From positions 1-7,857 of the forward strand of contig JAPYWO010000042.1 in NCBI GenBank assembly GCA_028276305.1: a stretch of DNA of 7,857 bases, given 5' to 3'. This DNA comes from Candidatus Thermokryptus sp. GTDB lineage: Bacteria > Bacteroidota > Ignavibacteria > Kryptoniales > Kryptoniaceae. Made by a program: the position numbers and the translations under genes. Positions 1 to 7,857 of this stretch are shown one piece after another. Below the pieces are notes generated by a model. That model did no database searches. It was not told where the DNA came from and saw only the letters and a list, made by a program, of their open reading frames with translations. Each line of letters begins with the position of its first letter. Within the stretch, counting starts at the first letter, position 1.

Positions 1-1043
1 CTTATTTGAAAGGGACAAATCTTTCACTTGGGACAACGCTTATTTTCCCCTCAGCCAGATTTCGCGGTCCTTATCAACTTAACACAACACAAGAAAGTAA
101 AATGGTTAAACAAGTTTTTTACCCGAGCAATCTTTACTTGACGCACACCTTGGAAGGCGGGCTTGCTTTTGGGATCGGCGTTTTCAACCCATACGGGCTT
201 GGCTCAAAATGGCCCGAGGACTGGGTTGGACGTTCAATCACGGTTCAATCGGACCTCGCAACATTTTATATCAATCCGACAATTGCTTATGCGTTTTCGG
301 ATGAGCTTTCCCTTGGTTTCGGATTTGATTATGTTTATTCAACCGTCACTCTGACGAGAAAAGTCACAACATTTAACCCCGAGGTTGATGTCAAGTTGAA
401 AGGAAGCGGTACTGGCGTTGGTTATAACCTCGGTGCTTTGTTGAAGTTTGATTTCATGTCCCTTGGTTTTTCATATCGTTCTCAAGTTAAAGTTAATTAC
501 TCCGGCACAGCTGAGTTTAAAAAGCCAGCTGTCCTTGACCCGCTACTTCCAGGGGGCAATATAAAGACAAGCGTTAAGATGCCAGATATAGTCATGGCTG
601 GTGTTGGATTTTCAGGGAAGGACTTCACAGTTGAATTTGGTTATCAATTCACAAGGTGGTCAACTTACGATGTTGTTGAGATTGATTTTGAAAATGAAAC
701 AAGCGCTCAAAAGGACCAAAAGCTTGAGAGATATTATCATAATGCGTCAATTTACAGGGCTGGGCTTGAATATCGCCTCGGGAATTTCGCACTGAGAGGT
801 GGAATTGCTTATGATCAAAATCCAATTGATGATAAATATGTTGAGCCATCTCTTCCAGATGCTGACAGATGGGAATTTACACTCGGGGCTGGATATACGA
901 TGGGTAATTTAACAGTTGATCTTGCTTATATGTTTGTGAGGTTCAAACAAAGGGAGGTCATTGGAACAGTTGTTGGATTTGATGGGGTTTATAATGCAAG
1001 TGCTCATCTTTTGGGGATAAACATTTCGTATAAACTTTTTTAA
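1..1043 (+). CDS. FadL/OMPP1-family outer-membrane transport protein (5' end missing)
   Basis: This is the 3' portion of a beta-barrel of the FadL/TodX (OMPP1) family, which moves long-chain fatty acids or other hydrophobic compounds across the outer membrane. The frame is open to the left edge: a TTG at position 6 could be read as a start, but the codon before it (TAT) is in frame and the text begins inside the family's conserved early segment, GTNLSLG followed by FPSARFRGP. The signal peptide and the N-terminal hatch region, roughly 60-100 residues, are therefore expected upstream. About 345 residues are visible. They alternate polar and hydrophobic residues in strand-like blocks with frequent Gly and aromatics (for example LSLGFGFDYVYS and FTVEFGYQFTRWS), and the protein ends in SYKLF. 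A terminal aromatic residue is the usual signal for barrel insertion by the BAM complex. The lipoprotein hydrolase gene follows after 27 nt without a terminator, so the two are probably co-transcribed. The family call is firm; the substrate cannot be read from the sequence. Confidence 0.85.
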   Translation, partial: YLKGTNLSLGTTLIFPSARFRGPYQLNTTQESKMVKQVFYPSNLYLTHTLEGGLAFGIGVFNPYGLGSKWPEDWVGRSITVQSDLATFYINPTIAYAFSDELSLGFGFDYVYSTVTLTRKVTTFNPEVDVKLKGSGTGVGYNLGALLKFDFMSLGFSYRSQVKVNYSGTAEFKKPAVLDPLLPGGNIKTSVKMPDIVMAGVGFSGKDFTVEFGYQFTRWSTYDVVEIDFENETSAQKDQKLERYYHNASIYRAGLEYRLGNFALRGGIAYDQNPIDDKYVEPSLPDADRWEFTLGAGYTMGNLTVDLAYMFVRFKQREVIGTVVGFDGVYNASAHLLGINISYKLF

Positions 1044-1070
1044 TTCAAAACTAAAACAGGGTTTTGCGCC

Positions 1071-2492
1071 ATGAGAAAGAAAAGTCAAATATTGGGTCTT
1101 TTGCCGATTATCTTCGTTTTTCTACTTGCATTTGTTTTTTATGCTTGTGAGGAGTTCTCAGAGGTTGGAAATCCTCCATCGCTTGGGAAAGTTGATTTTT
1201 CAAGGATTGTTGCGATTGGAAATTCATTGACAGCTGGTTTTCAGGATGGTGCATTGTTTGAAAGTGCGCAACAGTATTCATACGCAAATTTGATAGTTAA
1301 ACAGATCAATTCAATCGGTGGGAATGTAAATTTCGTTCAACCGTTGATAAGCGAACCGGGAATAGGGACGAGGTTATATTTGAGGTCACTTTCACCTCTT
1401 TCACTTCAACAGCAAACGGTGACGGGGGCTCCGAAAAACTCAACTCATCCTGCACCGTTTAACAATCTCGCTGTTCCTGGTGCTATATTGTATGATGTTT
1501 TTGATACGACGGATTTTGCAGCGAAATCAGTTGCTCGTCAAAATCCATTTTTCCAAATCGTTTTAAGGAGCAAGGCATTTGGACCGACGATGTTTCATCA
1601 AGCGAAGGCGTTAAATCCGACATTTGTCATCTTTTGGATGGGGAACAACGATGTCCTCGGTTATGCTTCAAGTGGTGGAACAAGAGGCACTGACCCGACT
1701 GGGAAACTTCCAACGCCTGATGTCATCTTTCAACTTCTTTTCAGGCAGGCGATTGATTCCCTTCTTAAAATCAATTCAACCGTGAAAATAGCTGTTGCGA
1801 ACATCCCCGATGTCACCGTGATACCTTTCTTCACGACGATTCCTTGGTTTATCGTTGACCCTACAACCGGTCAGCCAGTTCTTGATCAACAAGGGAGACC
1901 GATTCCACTCATTGGGATAAAAGGGGGACAACCAGCGCAACTTGGTCCTGGTGACCTTGTCTTGCTCCCTGCAAGTTCTTTGATAGCGACCGGTTATGGG
2001 CTTCCAAATGTTCCACCGTTTAATCAATTGCCTAACGCCGGGAAACCACTTCCAAATGAATATGTGCTTGATGCAAGTGAGGTTGCGGTTGCAAGGAGCG
2101 CTATTCAAAAGTTCAATACGATAATTGATACCGTTGTGGCAAATCCAGCTCGTGCGGGTAGGGTTGTCAGGGTTGATATTTATTCAAAGTTAAATGATGT
2201 TAAAGCGCATGGGCTTGAAATCGCTGGTTTTAAATTTACAACAGATTATATAACTGGTGGGCTTTTCAGCCTGGATGGGGTTCATCCATCATCGCGTGGG
2301 CATGGCATAGTTGCGAATGAATTTATAAAGGCGATAAATTCAAAGTTCGGTACGAATATACCTTATGTTGATGTCATGTCTTTACCTGGGATTCAGTTGC
2401 CGACAACATCCATTGCTCAGGGAAAATATCAGATTCCGAAAATTCCAGCTGAGGCATTTAAAGAAGTTGTTGATCTGATGGTTGGTAGGTGA
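1071..2492 (+). CDS. SGNH/GDSL-family hydrolase, predicted lipoprotein
   Basis: A 473-residue exported esterase/acylhydrolase-like protein. The N-terminus has two basic residues, a hydrophobic core and a lipobox FYAC with Cys26, so signal peptidase II processing and lipid anchoring are predicted; acidic residues follow the Cys. SGNH blocks are in order: GNSLTAG with nucleophile Ser52 (block I), NNLAVPGA with Gly137 (block II), GNND with Asn193 (block III), and DGVHP with Asp402 and His405 (block V), so the catalytic set looks complete. Between blocks III and V lies a long Pro/Gly-rich segment (about residues 255-330), which makes the protein much longer than minimal SGNH enzymes of around 200 residues. 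I believe related lipoproteins in Bacteroidota-like genomes carry a similar insert. The ATG at 1071 gives a proper signal peptide; the only ribosome-binding candidate is a weak AGGG at 1058-1061. It lies just after the FadL-type gene, suggesting processing of lipids or esters at the outer membrane. The exact substrate (lipid, acetylated sugar, other ester) is unknown. Confidence 0.85.
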   Translation: MRKKSQILGLLPIIFVFLLAFVFYACEEFSEVGNPPSLGKVDFSRIVAIGNSLTAGFQDGALFESAQQYSYANLIVKQINSIGGNVNFVQPLISEPGIGTRLYLRSLSPLSLQQQTVTGAPKNSTHPAPFNNLAVPGAILYDVFDTTDFAAKSVARQNPFFQIVLRSKAFGPTMFHQAKALNPTFVIFWMGNNDVLGYASSGGTRGTDPTGKLPTPDVIFQLLFRQAIDSLLKINSTVKIAVANIPDVTVIPFFTTIPWFIVDPTTGQPVLDQQGRPIPLIGIKGGQPAQLGPGDLVLLPASSLIATGYGLPNVPPFNQLPNAGKPLPNEYVLDASEVAVARSAIQKFNTIIDTVVANPARAGRVVRVDIYSKLNDVKAHGLEIAGFKFTTDYITGGLFSLDGVHPSSRGHGIVANEFIKAINSKFGTNIPYVDVMSLPGIQLPTTSIAQGKYQIPKIPAEAFKEVVDLMVGR

Positions 2493-2509
2493 TTTTAGCT
2501 TCAATTTCA

Positions 2510-2536
2510 GGGGCGACATTTAGTCGCCCCTTTTTT
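2510..2536 (+). terminator. Rho-independent terminator after the SGNH lipoprotein gene
   Basis: A perfect 8-bp stem (GGGGCGAC at 2510-2517 with GTCGCCCC at 2523-2530) with a 5-nt loop is followed directly by six T residues and then ATTTT. It begins 18 nt after the stop codon of the lipoprotein gene and should end the FadL/SGNH transcript. The left arm and T-tract closely match the second terminator of this window at 5881-5906. Confidence 0.93.
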
Positions 2537-2557
2537 ATTTTCAAGGGAACAATATAG

Positions 2558-2581
2558 TTTATGCAATCGTCATTTTAATTG
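2558..2581 (+). promoter_or_regulatory. Possible promoter region of the Tricorn gene
   Basis: The 75 nt between the terminator T-tract and the start codon is the only place for a promoter of the Tricorn gene. It holds TTTATG (2558-2563) and TTTTAATTG (2573-2581), the latter loosely resembling the -7 element TAnnTTTG described for Bacteroidota but one base short. A similar TTTTA-N2/3-TTGAA arrangement precedes rtcA. The assignment is weak because such AT-rich text matches easily by chance. Confidence 0.2.
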
Positions 2582-2599
2582 AAAAAACACAAAACAAAA

Positions 2600-2604
2600 T
2601 AAGG
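2600..2604 (+). promoter_or_regulatory. Ribosome binding site of the Tricorn gene
   Basis: TAAGG lies 7 nt before the ATG at 2612. It is the clearest Shine-Dalgarno-like sequence in the window and supports that ATG, which also gives a complete signal peptide. Confidence 0.55.
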
Positions 2605-2611
2605 TCTTGCT

Positions 2612-5600
2612 ATGCGTAGATATTTACCTTCCTTGTTTATCCTCCTCATTATGTTCACCTCTTTAATTTTAGCTCAAAACGAAGCTCGTCTTTTCAGGTT
2701 CCCTGCAATTTATGATTCACAGATTGTTTTCACTTATGCGGGTGATCTTTATATCGTTTCCGCAAATGGTGGCATTGCTCGGAAGTTGACAAGTCATAAA
2801 GGTTATGAAATGTTCGCTTGTTTTTCGCCCGATGGTAAATATATCGCCTTCACAGCCCAATATGATGGAAATACGGAGGTTTATGTGATGCCATCCGAAG
2901 GTGGTGTTCCCCGTAGATTGACTTACACCGCAACGCTTGAGCGTGACGATGTCTCTGACAGAATGGGTCCGAACAATATCGTTATGTGTTGGACGCCCGA
3001 CGGTAAATATATTGTTTTCCGTTCAAGGATGAGAAGTTGGAATGCTTTTCAAGGAAAATTGTACAAGGTTTCGCTTGAAGGAGATATCCCTGAAGAATTG
3101 CCGTTACCAAGAGGTGGCTTTTGCTCTTTCTCCCCAGATGGGAAGAAACTTGCTTACAATAGGGTCTTTCGTGAGTTCAGGACCTGGAAAAGATACAGAG
3201 GTGGAATGGCAGATGACATTTGGATTTATGACTTTGAAACGAAAAAGACCGAAAATATAACGAATAACCCCGCTTCAGATATTATCCCGATGTGGTATGG
3301 CGATAAAATTTATTTTCTCTCCGACAGGGATGAGAATAAAAGGATGAATCTTTATGTCTATGACTTGAAAACGAAACAGACGAGGAAGTTGACGAATTTC
3401 AAGGACTATGACATTAAGTTTCCGTCAATTGGGAAAAATGCGATCGTCTTTGAATATGCCGGGTATATTTACAAGTTTGATCTTAAAACGGAGAAAGTTG
3501 AAAAAGTTCCAATCATAATTGCAGATGACATGCTGAATGGTCGTGGTGGAGTAATAAAAGTTAGCGATTTTATAACCGATTATGATATTTCACCTGACGG
3601 AAAGAGGGCTTTGTTTGTCGCCCGTGGTGATATCTTCACAGTTCCAGCCAAAGAGGGACAGACGAGAAATTTGACTGCGACATCCGGGGTCCACGAGCGT
3701 GATGCGGTTTGGTCTCCAGATGGTAAATATATCGCTTACATTTCAGATGCGACAGGGGAAGACGAAATTTACATCATCCCTCAAGATGGCAGTGGAAAGC
3801 CAATTCAAATAACATCTGGGGAAGATACTTACAAATATCAACTTGCTTGGTCACCAGACGGGAAGAAAATAATGTGGTCGGATAGAAAATTGAGATTGCG
3901 CTATGTTGATATTCAAACGAAGAAAATAAAAGATGTCGCACAGTCAAAAGTTTGGGAGATAAGGCAATATGCGTGGTCACCTGACGGGAAATGGATTGCT
4001 TATGTTAAGCCGGAAGAGGAAGGACTTTCAAAAATTTACCTTTATTCACTTGAAAAAGATGAATCATACGAAGTCACGGATGGATGGTATGCATCTTACA
4101 GTCCGATCTTCAGCTCTGACGGAAAGTATTTAATTTTTGTCTCGGACAGGGATTTTAATCCAATTTACGGCAGAACCGAGTTCAATCATGTTTATCAAGA
4201 TATGGCAAGGGTTTATCTTGTTTTGCTTTCAAAGAGCGTTGAGTCGCCGTTTAAGCCAACAAGCGATGAAGTTAAAGCGGGCGAGGAAAAGCAAGAACAA
4301 CAAAGGGAGGAAGCAAAGCCAGAGGCGAAGAAAGGTCCAGTTAATGTGGTGATTGATCTTGATGGGATTAAAGACAGAATTGTCGGTTTGCCGATAACAC
4401 CGTCAAATTATACGCGCCTTGGTTATGTCCAAGACAAAGTTTACTACATAAGGAGAGGGTTGAAGGATGAGAAACCGACGCTTTTTATGTATGATTTGAA
4501 GGAGAAAAAAGAGACGGAGATCGGTCAGTTTGATAATTTTATTATTTCGTTTGATGGGAAGAAGATGCTTGTTGTCAGGGAAAAGACATACGCAATTGTT
4601 GATTTGCCGAAGGCAAAGCTTGAGTTGAAAGATCGACTTGACCTTTCTGGGCTTGAAGTTAATCTTGACAGGCAGGCGGAGTGGAAGCAAATTTTTGATG
4701 AATGTTGGAGACAAATGCGTGAATTTTTCTACGATCCGAACCTGCACGGTGTTGATTGGGACGCAGTTAAAAAGAAGTATGAGGTTTTGTTACCGTATGT
4801 AAATCATCGTGCGGATTTGACTTATATAATTGGTGAGATGATCGGGGAGTTAAACGCTGGTCACACTTATGTTGGCGGAGGCGACCTCCCGAAAATAGAT
4901 AAGACGCAGGTGGGTTTGCTTGGCGCTGAACTTGAAAGGGACAAGTCATCGGGTTATTACAGGATCAAGAAAATTTTGAAAGGTGAAAATTGGGATAAAA
5001 ATCTAAGGTCACCTTTGACAGAACCCGGGGTTAATGTAAAAGAAGGTTATTACATACTTGCTGTGAACGGTAAGTCGGTTAAGGAGATGAAAAATATCTA
5101 CGAGTCGCTTGTAAATACGGTCGGGAAGCAGGTGAAACTTCGTGTTAATTCTCAGCCAAAAGAGGAGGGAAGTTGGGAGGTCACTGTTGTTCCGATAGGT
5201 GATGAGACCCGACTTTATTATTACAACTGGGTCCAAAGCAACATAGAAAAAGTTAACAAAGCCACGGATGGAAAAGTCGGCTACATCCATATCCCTGATA
5301 TGGGAATTATGGGGTTAAACGAGTTCGTTAAGCATTTTTATCCTCAACTTAACAAAAAAGCATTGATAATAGATGTCAGGGGCAATGGCGGTGGAAATGT
5401 TTCGCCGATGATAATTGAGCGTTTGCGCAGGGAAATAGCCATGGTGAGCATCTCAAGATATACAATTCCGACGCCAAACCCGAGGGATATGCATTATGGT
5501 CCGAAGATTTGTATAATTGATGAATTTTCAGCATCGGATGGGGATATATTCCCGTATAGATTCAAAAAGTATGGACTTGGGAAACTCGTTGGCAAGAGAA

Positions 5601-5872
5601 CTTGGGGAGGTGTGATAGGCATCAGAGGAACATTGCCCCTTGTTGATGGTGGATATTTGAATAAGCCGGAGTTTGCGGTCTATGGTGCTGAGGGAGAGGG
5701 TTGGATAATTGAAGGTTATGGCGTTGAACCGGATGTTTATGTTGATAATGACCCTGCAAAGGAATATGCCGGTATTGATGAACAGCTTAACAAAGCAATT
5801 GAACTTATACTTGAAGAGCTGAAGACGAAGGAGAAGAAACTTCCACCTGTGCCACCTTATCCGAAGAAGTAA
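2612..5872 (+). CDS. Tricorn protease homologue (S41 serine protease), predicted exported
   Basis: A 1086-residue homologue of the Tricorn protease, which in archaea degrades oligopeptides released by the proteasome. Residues 1-21 form a signal peptide (MRRYLPS, hydrophobic core, cleavage expected after Ala21), so the enzyme probably works in the periplasm, unlike the cytosolic archaeal protein. Beta-propeller (PD40/WD40-like) repeats are visible as [FWI]-[ST]-[PS]-DGK blocks starting near residues 71, 127, 173, 326, 367, 413, 455 and 500. A charged Glu/Lys/Gln linker (about 548-576) leads into a second part with the VIDLDGI signature. Next come the helical C1 domain (about 680-760), a PDZ domain (about 763-862) and the S41 protease core. 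By position, the expected catalytic residues are His751, Ser975 (followed by Asp976) and Glu1034, with the glycine-rich DVRGNGGGN at 921-929 near the oxyanion hole. The position matching Ser745 of the Thermoplasma enzyme is Gly750 here. The tail is proline-rich (PPVPPYPKK). The length fits the family (about 1050-1100). Flanking terminators suggest a single-gene transcript. Confidence 0.95.
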   Translation: MRRYLPSLFILLIMFTSLILAQNEARLFRFPAIYDSQIVFTYAGDLYIVSANGGIARKLTSHKGYEMFACFSPDGKYIAFTAQYDGNTEVYVMPSEGGVPRRLTYTATLERDDVSDRMGPNNIVMCWTPDGKYIVFRSRMRSWNAFQGKLYKVSLEGDIPEELPLPRGGFCSFSPDGKKLAYNRVFREFRTWKRYRGGMADDIWIYDFETKKTENITNNPASDIIPMWYGDKIYFLSDRDENKRMNLYVYDLKTKQTRKLTNFKDYDIKFPSIGKNAIVFEYAGYIYKFDLKTEKVEKVPIIIADDMLNGRGGVIKVSDFITDYDISPDGKRALFVARGDIFTVPAKEGQTRNLTATSGVHERDAVWSPDGKYIAYISDATGEDEIYIIPQDGSGKPIQITSGEDTYKYQLAWSPDGKKIMWSDRKLRLRYVDIQTKKIKDVAQSKVWEIRQYAWSPDGKWIAYVKPEEEGLSKIYLYSLEKDESYEVTDGWYASYSPIFSSDGKYLIFVSDRDFNPIYGRTEFNHVYQDMARVYLVLLSKSVESPFKPTSDEVKAGEEKQEQQREEAKPEAKKGPVNVVIDLDGIKDRIVGLPITPSNYTRLGYVQDKVYYIRRGLKDEKPTLFMYDLKEKKETEIGQFDNFIISFDGKKMLVVREKTYAIVDLPKAKLELKDRLDLSGLEVNLDRQAEWKQIFDECWRQMREFFYDPNLHGVDWDAVKKKYEVLLPYVNHRADLTYIIGEMIGELNAGHTYVGGGDLPKIDKTQVGLLGAELERDKSSGYYRIKKILKGENWDKNLRSPLTEPGVNVKEGYYILAVNGKSVKEMKNIYESLVNTVGKQVKLRVNSQPKEEGSWEVTVVPIGDETRLYYYNWVQSNIEKVNKATDGKVGYIHIPDMGIMGLNEFVKHFYPQLNKKALIIDVRGNGGGNVSPMIIERLRREIAMVSISRYTIPTPNPRDMHYGPKICIIDEFSASDGDIFPYRFKKYGLGKLVGKRTWGGVIGIRGTLPLVDGGYLNKPEFAVYGAEGEGWIIEGYGVEPDVYVDNDPAKEYAGIDEQLNKAIELILEELKTKEKKLPPVPPYPKK

Positions 5873-5880
5873 TGTTGAAG

Positions 5881-5906
5881 GGGCGAGCTTTGGCTCGCCC
5901 TTTTTT
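5881..5906 (+). terminator. Rho-independent terminator after the Tricorn gene
   Basis: An 8-bp perfect stem (GGGCGAGC at 5881-5888 with GCTCGCCC at 5893-5900) closes a TTTG loop and is followed by six T residues and ATTTT. The preceding AAG (5878-5880) can extend the stem by pairing with the first T residues. It starts 9 nt after the Tricorn stop codon. Its left arm (AGGGGCGA) and its right arm plus T-tract are nearly the same as in the terminator at 2510-2536. Confidence 0.93.
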
Positions 5907-5909
5907 ATT

Positions 5910-5938
5910 TTTGATGGCAAATTTTTATTTTTATCTTG
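5910..5938 (+). promoter_or_regulatory. Possible promoter of rtcA-folP
   Basis: In the 71 nt between the terminator and the rtcA start, TTTG at 5910-5913 and TATCTTG at 5932-5938, spaced by 18 nt, partly match the Bacteroidota promoter pattern TTTG / TAnnTTTG (the second box matches about four of six fixed positions). It would start a transcript about 30 nt before the ATG. The match is imperfect and the surrounding DNA is very AT-rich. Confidence 0.25.
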
Positions 5939-5977
5939 AAGAAAGTAGCTGATTAAAAATTTCATTCCGCATAAGAT

Positions 5978-7857
<1,880 letters not shown>

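Noticed and set aside
6..8. TTG at position 6 as the true start of the FadL-type gene
   Set aside because: The encoded text starts within a conserved internal segment with no signal peptide, and the frame is open to the window edge, so the gene is cut rather than short.
1776..2108. Minus-strand open frame of 110 codons
   Set aside because: It lies entirely inside the SGNH lipoprotein gene, and the translated product looks random.
2822..4140. Repeated DNA of the form CC(C/A)GA(C/T)GGTAAATATAT
   Set aside because: These are the PD40 propeller blades (SPDGKYI) of the Tricorn protein. Selection on protein sequence explains them, so they are not a separate DNA repeat or CRISPR.
4403..4747. Minus-strand open frame of 114 codons
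   Set aside because: It lies entirely inside the Tricorn gene and has no motif or independent signals.
5528..5965. Minus-strand open frame of 145 codons
   Set aside because: It lies antisense to the end of the Tricorn gene, runs through the terminator hairpin, and its product is rich in Leu/Ile/Phe/Lys with no recognisable motif. The + strand gene there is certain.

Overview
The window reads as an ordinary chromosomal stretch of a Gram-negative bacterium. It is AT-rich (about 40% G+C by eye). Evidence for an outer membrane is a FadL/OMPP1-type beta-barrel ending in an aromatic residue and an exported lipoprotein. The gene types (FadL barrel plus SGNH lipoprotein, exported bacterial Tricorn, long-form dihydropteroate synthase), the weak Shine-Dalgarno sequences and the frequent AGG/AGA arginine codons point loosely to the FCB group (Bacteroidota/Ignavibacteriota/Kryptoniota-like), possibly a thermophile. 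That placement is an inference, not a demonstration. All five genes are on the + strand.

Layout. (1) 1-1043: 3' part of a FadL/OMPP1 outer-membrane transport protein, cut by the left edge. (2) 1071-2492: a lipoprotein SGNH/GDSL hydrolase 27 nt downstream, probably in the same operon, closed by a strong intrinsic terminator (2510-2536). (3) 2612-5872: an exported Tricorn-type S41 serine protease standing alone, closed by a second hairpin of very similar sequence (5881-5906). (4) 5978-7045: RNA 3'-terminal phosphate cyclase (RtcA). (5) 7035-end: dihydropteroate synthase (FolP) with an N-terminal extension. It overlaps rtcA by 11 nt and runs off the right edge.

How they work together. Genes 1 and 2 look like one envelope unit: a hydrophobic-compound channel and a lipid-anchored esterase/acylhydrolase that could act on the same class of molecules. 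The Tricorn protease is a self-contained unit for peptide degradation, probably in the periplasm. rtcA and folP are translationally linked although one belongs to RNA end processing and the other to folate synthesis. No functional link is visible beyond shared expression.

I found no RNA genes, CRISPR arrays, insertion sequences, phage genes or pseudogenes, and no gene-free stretch above 120 nt. I do not see a new biological system here. The items most worth checking are the near-identical terminators, the rtcA-folP overlap, and the FadL/SGNH-lipoprotein pair.
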